The notes: a model not told the origin generated them from the sequence alone. DNA of 64,000 nucleotides from Aselliscus stoliczkanus (GCA_033961575.1 CM066731.1:83411501-83475500), one strand, 5' to 3'; counted from the stretch's first letter, positions 23,507 to 34,529 are shown. Numbers and translations: made by a program.

Positions 23507-23528
23507 AATATATATATATATATATATA
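23507..23528. repeat. (TA)n tract within mariner terminal repeat
   Basis: About 11 TA units inside the left terminal inverted repeat. The right end reads ATGTATACACATTTT at the equivalent place (minus strand), so the tract probably grew from that TATACA seed. Confidence 0.9.
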
Positions 23529-23746
23529 CACATTTTGAGAGATGTTATCCACGTGTCACTTTTCAAAGTTGAATTGAATTATGGTAGGCAGTGATATGTA
23601 AGTATGACATACGCTCAAAAGATGGCTTTAATCAAATGAATGCTAGCATCACCATGAGACAGGCAGGACAGTCAAAGAAAATGGCAGAAGCATGGTTGGT
23701 TTTCAAGGAGCTCAAGACCACTTTGAAGTGATATCTGAAATTCAAG

Positions 23747-24021
23747 AACGTTATGGAAGTACAACGACAATGGAGATGTGAGTATACAACAGAGCCTCCA
23801 ACACACCTAACAACTGCATACATTCGTGCTAAGCTTGAGATGCTGGTGCCATGTGTTATGTGCACACGGGAAGGTCCGGGGGGCCTCGCACAACAACACG
23901 TCCTGCTTCCGCTGTGGTGTTGGAACAGTTTACACGCTCACCACAGAGTCTACCAAACTATGTTCACTGTAATCAGAGGTGTCTGGATGCTGATGGTAAC
24001 CACTTTGGGTACCTCTTCTAA
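23747..24021 (+). pseudogene. Mariner transposase remnants, core lost
   Basis: The N-terminal DNA-binding part (residues VQRQWRCEYTTEPPTHLTTA in frame 2) and the C-terminal tail (CLDADGNHFGYLF then stop, frame 1) are both legible. The spacing allows only about 90 codons in total against about 340 for a full transposase. No DD(34)D/E core is visible. The first part sits in a 136-codon open frame (23753-24163) that reads past the tail out of frame, so nothing functional is made. Confidence 0.7.
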
Positions 24022-24425
24022 TTGCAGAAGTCAAAGGGGACTTGTATTCATCTTTTGTTATCGGTATATATTGAGTATTACTATTTTAATACAGTTTTTT
24101 CCTTTCTTAAAATGTGTATACATTTTTTTGGCACCCTCTGTACGTCTTAACTTGAGGGGCTAAAATGGGCTCTAAAAATATATTTGGTTGGTTGAAACAT
24201 GGACCCAAAGATGGCCTACTTTAAATGAACTGAAGTGCCAGAACATCCTTGGTCTACTGTGGAGGCAGCCATCCAAAGGCTTTGGGAGAGGGGAAAGGTA
24301 GAGTGGATTTATTATGAAAGACCTAGTCACTGACCCCGAAAGGGTCCACTTTTCAGAATACACCTCTCACCATGACTGTAAGAAGTAATTCTGTGACCGG
24401 ATCCCCAGCACCCTTGAAGAGCTAT

Positions 24426-24925
24426 CAGCCAGCACTTTGCAATTCTTTCAGCCACAAGAATTGGTTCAGGGATAAGCATGTGGCCTAACCCTAACTAATC
24501 ACTGTAATTCCATTGTCTGGACCACATTTTGAACACACAACTGAAATTATTCCAGTTAGAGTGAACCTTACAGCTTATCATATAGCAACCTGGGGAAAAG
24601 TCTCACTTTTTAGCTGGATTTGAACCTGGGAAGAAATAGGACAAGAGCTATTGGCACCATTTTGTCACTACGTGGAGCCTGAGAATAAAACCAATACGGT
24701 AACAGAGACAAGAGAGAGTGACTGGGTACTCATGGCATCATTTCAGTTCTGGGATCAAACATTACCTAAAAATTACTTTTACCTTTGAATTGTTTTTTCC
24801 TGGTATATATTATAAAAACTTATTTTTTTCTTACTTAAGCATTTGGATTCTGACTTAAAGAGTCATATCATGACTTCTCCATCACTTCTAACTGTAAACT
24901 TGGTGTATTTGTGTCTTATTTGAAG
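24426..24925 (-). repeat. Inverted-repeat arm B (pairs with 20408-20921)
   Basis: Reverse-complement partner of 20408-20921. The boundary is sharp by eye: at 24426 homology ends at CAGCCAGCACTTTGC, and at 24925 it ends just after CTTATTTGAAG. Outside these points the sequences differ completely. No flanking target-site duplication was found. Confidence 0.9.
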
Positions 24926-25474
24926 TTAGCTGATAAAAATTTTCTTTGTGACCCTGGCCAAGATTCCAGCAGCTGAATTTAGTTAGGCAAGAGAGTAAAA
25001 TTGTTAGGTCCAAGGGTATGCAAAAGTTCACTTTTATTAGTTATTGTAAGAGTGCCCATTCAAGTGTTTTATGCATTTTTAATTGTGTACTCTATATTTT
25101 ATAATTGATTCATAGGAGTTCTGTGTATATTCTTGTTATCAGTCTTTCATCAGATATGTGTTTTGTAAATTTATTTTCTATAACTTCTTTTTCACTGTCT
25201 TAATGGTATTTTTGATAAACAAAAGTTTTTAATTTTCACAGTTTAATTTATCATTTTTTTAATGATTTTCCTTTATATGTACTGTTTAGAATATGATATC
25301 TTTGCCTATCCCAACCAAAATTATGAAGCTGTTCTCCTATGTTATCTTCTAGAAATGTTATTGTTTTGCGTTTCACATTTAGGTCTACAGACCGTCTGGA
25401 ATTGATTTGTGTGGGTGGTGCGTTAGTTCAATTTTTTCCATAGGGGTAACCAATTGATCAGTTATCACACACTG

Positions 25475-25615
25475 AAAAGTCCATTTTTCTGTAATACATC
25501 ATCTATATATCACATTGTGTGTTCACCACCTAGAGTACAGAATTATACAACTGAAAACTATGTAACTTTACTAACCATTGTACCCCAATAAACTTTAAAA
25601 AAAAAGTCCATTTTT
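25475..25615 (+). mobile_element. Twin-primed L1 tail with 14-bp TSD
   Basis: AAAAGTCCATTTTT repeats exactly at 25475-25488 and 25602-25615. Between them, 25489-25530 is the reverse complement of the L1 segment GGTGGTGAACACACAATGTG…TGTATTACAG. From about 25535 the next L1 segment runs forward (TACAGAATTATACAACTG … ACCCCAATAAACTTT) into an A-tail. This is an inverted 5' part joined to a direct 3' part. It lies within the older L1. Confidence 0.85.
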
Positions 25616-26488
25616 TGCCCACTAATTTTAGTGGCACTTATGATACTATATGAGTATATATGAGTCTAATATTAGATTTTCTATTCTGTTTCATTGGTCT
25701 ATTTGTCAATACTTTTATCAGTTGTACACTGTTTTAATCGCTGTTCCTGTCTAAAAGTCTTGATATATGCAGTATCAGTCCTTCAACTGTTCTGTTTTCT
25801 TTAACAGTGTACTGATATTCTTGGCCTTTTGCTTTTCCTTATACATTTCAAAATGTTTGTCAGTGTCCACAAAAACTTGCTTGAAATTTTATTCAGATTG
25901 CCTTGAATCAGATATCAATGTGGAAAGATTTGACATCTGTGAAAATTAGTCTTCCAATCCATAAGCTTGGTATTTCTCTCCATTAATCAAGGTCTTGTTT
26001 AATTTCTCTCAGTACTGTTATGTATTTTTAATTTCTTTCAGTACTGTCATGTGTAGAAGTCTTATACAATTTTGGTTACATTTCTTTCTAGATATTTGAT
26101 GGTCTTGGTGTCATAAATGGTTTTATCTTTAAAATGTCATTTTGTAATTATTTCTGCTCGTATAGAGAAATATAATCTATTTTTTATTGACTCTGTATCC
26201 AAAAATATTCCTGAATTCACTTATAATTCTAATAATTTATTTGTAGATTCTTTTGGGTTTTCTATGCACAAAATACGTCATATGCAAATATGATCAGTTT
26301 TATTTCTTTTCTTCTAATATTTATTTATTCTATATAATTTTCTTAATTATTGAACTAGTAAAGGACCTCTAGTACAATGCTAAATATAAGTGACTGTAGC
26401 AGACATCCTAACTCCTTCCTGTTCTCGAGGAAATTCATTATGTTAACAATATGTAACATGTAAGAATTTTGTAGGTATTAGATTAGTG

Positions 26489-26971
26489 AAGTTCCTTCTA
26501 TTCTTTTTTTTTTTTAAGATTTTATTGGGGAGTTGGGGGAGGGGAACAGCATTGGGGAATCGGGGAAGGGGGACAGACAAGTTGCTGTCTTGGTTCTTCA
26601 GTCTAGTTGTGGAGGATGTTGCTTCACTGGCCCATGTTGGTATCATCATTGTGCTCTTCCCGGGTGAGGCAGATCGGTCGCCAGCCTCTGGATGGTCGCT
26701 CACCACCACTATTGGAAGCTCGTGCAGGCTGCCAGCCACTCACGCTGGCTGCTGGCCACTCACTGTAGCCTATGGCAGCCCACTGCAGCAGGGGCTGCAG
26801 CCCACACCATCGCCCGGGCTCACACAGCCCAGCTCCAGGTGGAGCTGTTGTTAGCTGTAGAGGGCAGTGTCACTGGCCCTCATATGTGGGATCCGAACCA
26901 GGACCGCTGGCATCCCAAAACCAGCTCTTAACCAATGCGCCACTCGGCCGGCCCAAGTTCCTTCTATTCTT
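26489..26971 (-). mobile_element. Composite Ves-like SINE with 17-bp TSD
   Basis: AAGTTCCTTCTATTCTT occurs exactly at 26489-26505 and 26955-26971. The insert (26506-26954) is the reverse complement of the composite bat SINE: tail AAGATTTTATTGGGGAGTTG, middle GTTGTGGAGGATGTTGC, head CCACTCGGCCGGCCC. It is inserted in old L1 ORF2 sequence, which resumes with TACTTTGCTGAAAG. The long exact duplication makes it one of the younger inserts here. Confidence 0.92.
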
Positions 26972-27529
26972 ACTTTGCTGAAAGTTCTTTCATAAATCGT
27001 GAATGGGTGTTGGATGTTATTAAATGCTCTTTCTGCCTCTATTGAGATGATCATGTGTATTTTTCCCTTTTATGCAATAAGGTGAATTACATTGATCATT
27101 ATTATTATTATTATTTGGTTTTTACATTGATTTTTTTAATTTTTTTTTTAGTCTGCACTTTTGATGAACTATCTTTTGGCCTACTGCTAGATTTAATTGG
27201 CTAATATTTTGTTTGGGAGTTTTACATCTATGTTCATCAGGGATACTGGTCTGTAATTTTCATTTTATGTAATGCCTGTTTCAGGTTCAGTATTAGAGTT
27301 ATATTAAATTTATAAAATGAATCTTTTACTATGGCCTGGAAAATGTAAAATTGGTAATATTTTTTCCTTTATTGTTTGGAATAATTCTGTAATATAGCTA
27401 TCTCGACCTGAAATTTTTTAGCTAAAGTTTTATACTACAGATTCAATTTCTTTAATAAGTATAATATTATTTAGATTATTTTGTTTCTTCTTGTATCCAT
27501 TTAAAGATTGTTACTAGGGATTTGTCCAT

Positions 27530-27979
27530 TTTATCTTTTATTATTATTATTATTTTATTCATTTATTTTTTTTATTTTGCTCATGATTGTGTGGTTGTGG
27601 GGGAGTGTTTTTATTATTTATTAGTTTCAGGGGTACAAAACTGCAATAATTATACTTTTTACCCCTCACAAAGTGACAACCCCCCTCCCCCAATCCACCA
27701 CCCCACACCCTGCCTCCCGCCCCAATATCATATATATCTATTACAATTCCATTGACTCCACTCCCCACACTATACTCCACATCCTGTGACTATACATATA
27801 TTAAATTATAGTAGACAGTTTGGGGAATATAATTAATACTGTTGTAAATATTTTGTAGGGTGTCAGTTGATCACATGTCTTTTTAGAGAGACCACTTCTT
27901 GGACCATGTAGAGACTTGACCATTGCACTGTGCCTCTGAAGCTGAGGTTGAATAATATTGTATGTCAGTTTACCTTTTA
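27530..27979 (-). mobile_element. Twin-primed L1 insertion, 5' part inverted
   Basis: 27600-27808 is the L1 3' UTR in minus orientation (TTTTTACCCCTCACAAAGTG…, same as 11935-12120). From about 27812 to 27965 the neighbouring L1 segment runs in the opposite sense (GGGAATATAATTAATACTG … GAAGCTGAGGTTGAATAATA), the reverse complement of 12110-12275. The flanking 11-mers TTTATCTTTTA (27530) and TTTACCTTTTA (27969) fit a target-site duplication. The host L1 reads continuously once the insert is removed. Confidence 0.8.
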
Positions 27980-28487
27980 AATTTTTAAATTTATTGGCAT
28001 AAAATTGTTTACAATATTCTCTTATAATTTTAATGTCTGTAGACACTAATGATATTCCTCTTTTCATCTACGATATTTGGTTCTTTCTATCTCTCTTTTG
28101 GTCATCTTCTTAGGGGTTTATACATTAATCTTTTCCTCTTGGCTTTGTTGATACTCTCCAGGGTATGTTGGCTTTCGACTTTATTAATTTCTGCTCTTTT
28201 TTATTTCCTTTGTTTTAGTTTCATGTATTCAGCTTATTTATTTACTTAACCTAAGTAAAATAATTTTCTTGAGATGGTGGGTTTTTAGCTTATTGCTTTT
28301 TATCCTTTTTTGCTAATATACAATGTATGCATTTAAGGCCTACAAATTACATTCTAAAACACTGCTTCAGCTTTATCTTGCAATATTGAAATATCATGTT
28401 TTGATTAAAACTCACTTCAAAATATTTTCTAATATCTATTGTGATTTAGTTTTTGATCCATAGATTGTTTAGCATATAACTTCATTT

Positions 28488-28598
28488 AAAAAACATCTAA
28501 GGGGGCCGGCCAAGTGGTGTGGTGGTTAAGTGCCCTGGCTTGGGAAGCCAGCAGCCCCGGTTCAGATCCCACATGTGAGGGCCAGTGACACTGCCCTC

Positions 28599-28629
<31 letters not shown>

Positions 28630-28635
28630 TAAGGG
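28488..28635 (+). mobile_element. Short bat SINE, plus strand
   Basis: A GGGCCGGCCAAGTGGTGTGG head (A box GTGGTTAAG), B-box region GGTTCAGATCCC and CAGTGACACTGCCCTC are followed by an (AAAAC)n tail. The flanks AAAAAACATCTAAGGG (28488-28503) and AAAAAACCCCTAAGGG (28620-28635) are a near-perfect duplication with two mismatches. Confidence 0.85.
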
Positions 28636-28830
28636 TAAGGGAGGAGGGGGTTGGTAGTTGAGGGTAAAGGGGATCGAATATATGGTGATGGAAAGAGAAC
28701 TGACTCTGGGTGGTGAACACACAATGTTATATATAGATGATATTATATATATAGATTACAGAATTGTACTCCTTAAATCTATGTAACTTTGCTAATAATT
28801 GTCACCCCAATAAACTTTAACTAAAAAAGT
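28636..28830 (+). mobile_element. Bat L1 3' UTR tail
   Basis: GGTGGTGAACACACAATGTT, ATTACAGAATTGTACTCC and GTCACCCCAATAAACTTTAA are the terminal part of the bat L1 family also seen at 25489-25601. AATAAA is the polyadenylation signal. It is probably one insertion with the DNA left of the adjacent SINE, which landed inside it. Confidence 0.7.
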
Positions 28831-31222
28831 AAAAGTAGAAGTTGGAGGATTTTCAAGTTATCCTTTTTCTCTGATTTACTCTTTGAATCCATTGTCAGAA
28901 AACATACTCTGCAAAATTTCAAACCTTTAATATTTGTTGTTTTCTTTATGATCTGACATATAATCAATTTTGGTAAATATTTCACATATACTTAAAAAGC
29001 ATGTTTATTCTTCAATTGTATTAATAGGTGCAGCATTGTACATATGTTATTGGCATTTGTCTTGCTTGATGTTCTCCGAGTTTCCTGGATCTGTGTTTTG
29101 GTGTCTGACATAAATTTGGGGGAAATTCTCAGTCATTATTTTTTCAAATAAGTCTTCTGTTCTTTTGTCTCTTTCTTCTCTTTCTGCTTTTCTCATTACA
29201 TGTGCATCACACCTTTTTCTATTTGTCTCACAGTCTTTGGATCTTCTATTTTTTTTCTAGCCTTTGTTCTCTTTGTTTTTCAGTTTTTGAAGTTTCTATT
29301 GATATATCCTTAAGCTCAGGAATTCTTGTCTCAGCCATGTCTAGTCTACCAGTAAGCCCCTCAGAGGCATTCTTCATTTTGTTAGTGTTTTTTTTATATC
29401 TAGGATTTCTTTTTTCCCCCCCCTTAGGATTTCTATATCTCTGCTCACAATACCCATCTGTTCTTTCTTGTTGTCTACTTTATACATTAGAACTCTTAGC
29501 ATATTAGCCATAGTTGTTTTAAATTCTCAGTCTGATAATTCCAACATTCCAACCATGATTGGTTCAGATGCTTGTTCTGTCTTCAAACTGTATTTTTTGC
29601 TTTTTAGTATGCCTTGTAATTTTTTCTTGATAGCCAGGCACAATGTATTGGGTAAACGGAACTGCTGTAAGTAGGCCTTTAGTAATATGGTGGTGAGGTG
29701 TGGGAAGGGATAGCATTCTATAGACCTATGATTAGGTCTCAGTCTTTTAATGAGCCTAGACCTCTAGACTGTATGCTTTACTAGTGTTTCTCAGTTTTTG
29801 TCTCCCCCCTAGGTGGGACAGGGTGGTTAGGTTGGGCTGGTGTTGGGTATTTCCCTTCTCATTTGGAAGGCTAGAGCTGACAGAACTGCGTATTTCTCTT
29901 CCCCCAGGTCAGTTAGGCTTTGAGTATTCCAGTTGATTAGGCTCTGGTTAGCTAGCTTCTCCTAAGGCCAGGCTATGTTAAGAAGAACAGAGTGCTCTGG
30001 TATATTTTAAAAATGATTCTTTCCCCCAACCCCCGCCAGAAGTACAAGGGGGGTTTTCTTTGATATTAACTGAGAAAACCTGGTAAAACTCCTGGAAGTA
30101 AAATTCACAAAACTGTGAGGCTCCCTATGTCTTGATCCTTCTGGAGTTTTTAACTTGCATAGTCGTCCACACCGAGCCTCCAGCAATTTGTCAATTACAG
30201 CTCAGGTTTTCCAACCCTGGCACTGGTTCCAGAGGTGGTTTCTGCTTTTGGGTCTCTGCTCTGGTAAGTCTTAACTCCTCGTATTTATCTGCCTGTCTCC
30301 CCAGTCCTGGGGGGCAACCTATTTGCCCTGTGTCTCCCCTCTCTTAGAAATCTAAGAAGGGTTGTTCATTTTTCAGTCTGTTCAGCTTTTTACTTGTTAG
30401 GATGGAATATGACTTCCAAGCTCCTTAAATGAGGAGCCAGAAACTGGAAGTCACCATATTATTTAGGTGTATTTGTTGATTCTGCATTTTAAACTGTCAG
30501 TATACCCTTATTGATAGTCTGCTGTTTCTTTTTTTTTTTTTTTGAGATTTAAAAAGCATTATATTAATATCTCTAGATGTGATTATGGATTTATCTATTT
30601 CCACTTTTAGTCTGTCAGTTTTTCAGCTTTATGTATTTTGAAGGAGTGTAAGTAGGTGTATCTAGATTCAGAATTGTATTTCTTCTAGTTTCTCTTACCT
30701 TTTTATCATTATGAAATATCCCTCTGTGTCTCTACAAATATTTCTACATTAAAGTCTACTTTGTTCAATATAAATATAGCCTCATCAGTTTTATTTTTTA
30801 AATTTTGTATGCTCTTTTATTGTATATGCTTTGATAGTATACCTCTTTTCATCCTTTCTCTTTTAATCTTTCTTTTTCTTTATATTGAAATCTTATATCT
30901 TTTTTTTATCTAGCACCATAGTCTTTGTCTTTTAATTGGAGTGCTTGGTCCATTTACATTTAATGCAACTACAGATATAGCAGGGGTTCAAATACCATCT
31001 TGCTACTAGTTTTCTATTTATCTCACTTATTTATTATTCATCTGTTCTTCACTTCTTGCCTTCTAAGGATTAATAACATATTTTTATTTTTTATTTTTTA
31101 TTTTGCTCTTATTGTATACATATATGTATGTATGCATACATATATGCATTCATATATATATGTATTAGAAGTTACAAATATATATTTTACATATACATTA
31201 TATATATTTTAAAGGTTAGAGA

Positions 31223-31262
<40 letters not shown>

Positions 31263-31599
31263 TCTTTTAGAAGTTACTCTAGATTTTAAGCTTTAGAGTC
31301 TACCATAAATTAGGCACCTTATTCTTCTTGTGCAATACCAAAACCTTAAAATACTTGAATACATTTACTCCCTCACTGTCATTTGTTCTATTGACAGTGT
31401 GCATTTTAATTGTTCATACATTTGAATTCTCATGATCATAATTATTAAGTGTTTTTTGAAGTTAATATTAACTTAGATTTACCTACACCTTTATTCTTTC
31501 CTATGCTCATTATTCTTTCCTGACTTAACATGCTTCCATTTAGGACAATTTTTCTTCTGCCTAAAGTATTTATTTATTTATTTATTTATCTATTATATT
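28831..31599 (-). mobile_element. Old L1 ORF2 5' part with a nested L1-like segment
   Basis: Complement of the L1 ORF2 5' (endonuclease) side: AACATACTCTGCAAAATTTC, then after a break ATCATTATGAAATATCCCTC, AAAGTCTACTTTGTTCAATA and TTTTAATTGGAGTGCTTGG leading to CATTTACATTTAATGC. The stretch 29063-30475 does not fit ORF2. It resembles the 5' region of another old L1 (CAGTCATTATTTTTTCAAATAAGTC, TTAAATTCTCAGTCTGATAATTCC). Boundaries and subfamilies are uncertain. Confidence 0.55.
31115..31259. repeat. (TA/TG)-rich and (TG)n microsatellites
   Basis: ATATATGTATGTATGCATAC-type sequence from about 31115 leads into about 17 TG units at 31225-31259, both within T-rich L1-derived DNA. Confidence 0.9.
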
Positions 31600-32076
31600 T
31601 TAATTTTTTTTAAAGATTTTATTGGGGAGTTGAGGGAGGGGAACAATGTTGGGAAATTGGGGAAGGGGAACAGACAAGTTCACTGTCCCTTTGCTTCTCA
31701 GTCCAGCTGTGGAGGACATCGCCTCACTGGCCCATGTTGGCATTATCATTGCACTCTTCCTAGGTGAGGCAGTCGCTCTCCAGCCATTGGACAGCCGCAC
31801 ACGGCAGCTCATGCATCTCACATTGGCTGCCGGCAACTCACGCTGGCTGCCAGCCACTCAGCAGTAGCTCACAGCAGCCCACTGCATCAGGGGCTGCAGC
31901 CTACACCATCCCCGGCTACTCATGGCAGCACAGCTCCAGGTCAAGCTGTTGTACACCATCTTAGCTGTAAAACCCGCAGCATCACTGGCCCTCATGTGGG
32001 CCCTGCTGCTCAGAGCTGGCTTCCCTAGCCAACTCTTAACCAACGTGCCACTCAGCCGACCCGTTAGTATTTATTT
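31565..32076 (-). mobile_element. Composite Ves-like SINE, diverged copy
   Basis: Reverse complement of the composite SINE, from AAGATTTTATTGGGGAGTTG (31613) to CCACTCAGCCGACCC (32048-32062). Its tail grew a (TTTA)n run. AGTATTTATTT at 31565-31575 and 32066-32076 is a plausible 11-bp duplication. It is more diverged than the copies at 26.5 and 48.1 kb. Confidence 0.8.
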
Positions 32077-33007
32077 TGATGATGATTAATTTCCTCTGTT
32101 TGTTTAAAATATTTCTTCTTCTAATTTTTGAAGGACATTTTTTCTGGACATATAATTGTAGGTTAGTAGTTATTTTTTTTCAGCACTTGAAAAATGTGAT
32201 TTCATTGTTTGCTGTCTTTCACCAGTCATGCTAAAAGGTCATTTTTAAGCCTTATTACTGTGTCTTTGAAAATAATGTATTCTTTCCATCCGGATAACCC
32301 CCCTTTTTTTTTAAAAAAAAAAAATAACTTCTTATTAGAATATTTTTAGATGTGTAGAAAAGTTACACTGATAATGTAGAGGATTCTTAGTAGCTCATAC
32401 CTTGTTTCCCCATTATTAACATTTTACATTCATATTGCATATTTGTTACAATTAATGAATCAATAGTATTAACTGAAGTCCATATGTTACTCAGGTTTCC
32501 TTATTTTTTACCTAAGATCCTTTTTCTGTTCTAGGATCTCATTCAGGTTGCCAAATTAGATTTGGTTAATCATGTCTCTTGGCTGTGGCAGTTTCTCAGA
32601 CTTTCCTTGTTTTTAATGACCTTCAGTTTTGAGGAGTAGATTATGTATTTTGTAGAATATGTCTCAATTAGGATTTGTCCTATATTTTTGTCATGATAGG
32701 GCTTGAGTTATGGGTTTTTGGAAGGAAAACCATAGAGGTAAAGTGCCATTCTTATCAAATCTCACCCAGGATATATGTTAGCAACATGAAATCTTTGTTG
32801 ATCACCTGGCTGAGGTAATGTTTTTCAGATTTTGCCACTCTAAAGTGACTCCTTTTCTACATTGTGCTCCTTGGAAGGAAGTTATTAATAGCAGCCCATA
32901 CATACTTAAGGAGTGAGGAGTTTTGCTCCACTTCTTTGAGCTTGGGGAATCTACATAAATTATTTGGAATATGGGGCACAAGAGATTTGTCTAGTATCAT
33001 TTATTTT

Positions 33008-33052
33008 TCATTCATTCATTCATTCATTCACTCATTCAGTCAGTCAGTCATT
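33008..33052. repeat. (TTCA)n/(GTCA)n imperfect tandem repeat
   Basis: TTCATTCATTCATTCATTCA changes to CAGTCAGTCAGTCA. It lies at the point where the parent repeat has a T/A-rich TTTATTTA run. Confidence 0.85.
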
Positions 33053-33446
33053 TATTTATATTAGTATAAACTCCTGGATATTTTATACTTTGTATTATAA
33101 TCCATTACTAATTTATTTTTATTCATATTATTTCAGCTTTGGTCATTGTTTGCTCTTCCGCTATTTCACTTGACTTCTGTGATCCTGTTCCTTTGCCATA
33201 TTCTCATTAATAGATTTTTGTTGTTTGTTTGTTTTAGCACTTTTTTACTTTTTGGCCTACAAGATGTTTCAGGCTTATCTTGTATATTTCTTGCCCCAGC
33301 CCCTAAAATCAGCCATTTATACAAGGATATCTGGTTCCTTTTAGTGGAGAATTTTATCAGAAACCAAGATCTGGGTTCTAGGTGTGCCCATTGCTGGTGG
33401 GGTATCTTTGCTTTTAGATCCTCTCAGTTGACAGAGCAAGAAAATA

Positions 33447-33522
33447 TTGGGTTGTCAGAAAAGTCATGACACAGTTTTGCACAAAAAACAAAAAATACAT
33501 CATGACTTTTCTGACAACCCAA
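33447..33522. mobile_element. 76-bp palindromic mariner MITE
   Basis: Perfect 23-bp terminal inverted repeats start TTGGGTTGTCAGAAAAGTC on both ends and meet in a short loop rich in CAAAAAACAAAAA. TA is duplicated at both flanks (33445-33446, 33523-33524). It lies inside the older repeat spanning 32.3-33.6 kb. Perfect arms indicate little decay since insertion. The 57540-57606 copy is a diverged relative. Confidence 0.9.
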
Positions 33523-34529
33523 TATATGTGTGCATACTAACCCAAGTATGTATACACACATCTACTAATATTTTTTTGTATACCCATCCATGTATACCCA
33601 TTTATATAATATCATGCTGATACCTCATCTGAATACTTTCAAGATTTTCTCTTTTTCTTTGGTTTTCAACAGTTTAACATGATATGCCTAATTGTGCTTT
33701 TCTAGTCATGTGACCTATTTAACATTGTTAAAGTTGCTTGAATGTGTGACTTACTGTCTTTCAATGGTTTGGGAAAATGTTTGCTCAGTATCTCTTCAGT
33801 TGTTACTTCTGTCCATCTCTCCTCATGTCTTAGGACTCCAGTGGCATATATGATAGACACTTTACCGTGGTCTGTATGTGTCTAATGGAAATGTCTGCAT
33901 TTTCTGTTCTTTTATCTTTGTGGGCTTCGATCTGGATAGTTCCTCTTGATCTGATCTCATTCAGATTATTAATTCTGTTTCTTGCATGGTCTAATATATT
34001 GAATCCTTTCTGTTGAATCCTTTCTTTCAGTTACTTTATTTTTCATTTGATTTTTTTATAGACAGATTATAATTCTGTGATGAAATTCACCATGTCCTCA
34101 TCTATTTTTGTGAACATATTAATCTTAGATATTGTTAAATCCTTGTCTGATATCTACATTATCCAAAGCACCTGTGGGTCTGTGTCTGGGTTGGCCTGTG
34201 TTAAATAAATTGTAATTTTTTGACAAGTTCTCTTCTTCCAGTGAGCACTTGATTTTTTTCCTGGCATGCAGTTAAATGGTAGGCAAAATACCTTGATCTA
34301 GTCAATGCTGGTATATTTTCATTTTCTCCTACTCTTGAATTTTAATTGAAACTCTGGCATGTTTAACAAAGCCCCACATACTCAGTTGGTTATGAGTTTT
34401 ATCTCCCTAGCACTATAACTTTATGAAAATCTATGTTTAGTTTTTAACTTTTCAGTACCTTCTTGGCTTATTAACATGTAGCTTAAATGTTGATAAGAAA
34501 TTGTAAATAAAATGTCAAGTTCAATGTAT

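Larger units (their letters stand above)
23492..24146 (+). mobile_element. Internally deleted mariner/Tc1-class element
   Basis: The ends form inverted repeats: GGGTGTGCCAA at left, with a (TA)n expansion and then TACACATTTT, and AAAATGTGTATACATTTTTTTGGCACCC at right. The plus strand keeps two transposase remnants. At 23747-23900 a helix-turn-helix-like stretch (VQRQWRCEYTTEPPTHL) is followed by decayed sequence. At 23965-24021, in another frame, the C-terminal tail RCLDADGNHFGYLF runs to a stop. The catalytic DDE/D core is absent. Confidence 0.75.
24940..28487 (-). mobile_element. Old L1 ORF2 region (host of nested inserts)
   Basis: The T-rich plus strand is colinear with the complement of L1 ORF2. 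In order: AGTCTTTCATCAGATATGTG, a tract like GTCTGGAATTGATTTGTGTG, TTCATTGGTCTATTTGTC, TCTTTCTGCCTCTATTGAGATG (26999-27060), TATGTTCATCAGGGATACTGG, GGATTTGTCC, AATTTATTGGCATAAAATTG and CCTTTGTTTTAGTTTCATG. The frame is broken by many indels. Three insertions interrupt it: 25489-25601, 26506-26954 and 27541-27968. Confidence 0.75.
32064..34500 (-). mobile_element. Old L1-derived minus-strand sequence with nested repeat
   Basis: The flanks (32064-32300 and 33640-34500) look like complements of old L1 ORF1/5' UTR, for example GGACATTTTTTCTGGACATATAATTG and GTGTCTGGGTTGGCCTGTG. The middle (about 32310-33640) is a separate repeat recognised by ordered motifs: GTTACAATTAATGAATCAATAG, TTTCTCAGACTTTCCTTG, CTACATAAATTATTTGGAAT, ATCAGCCATTTATACAAGG, ACCAAGATCTGGGTTC. 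I believe it is an old L1 3' UTR class but do not assign it. No coding capacity. Confidence 0.5.
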
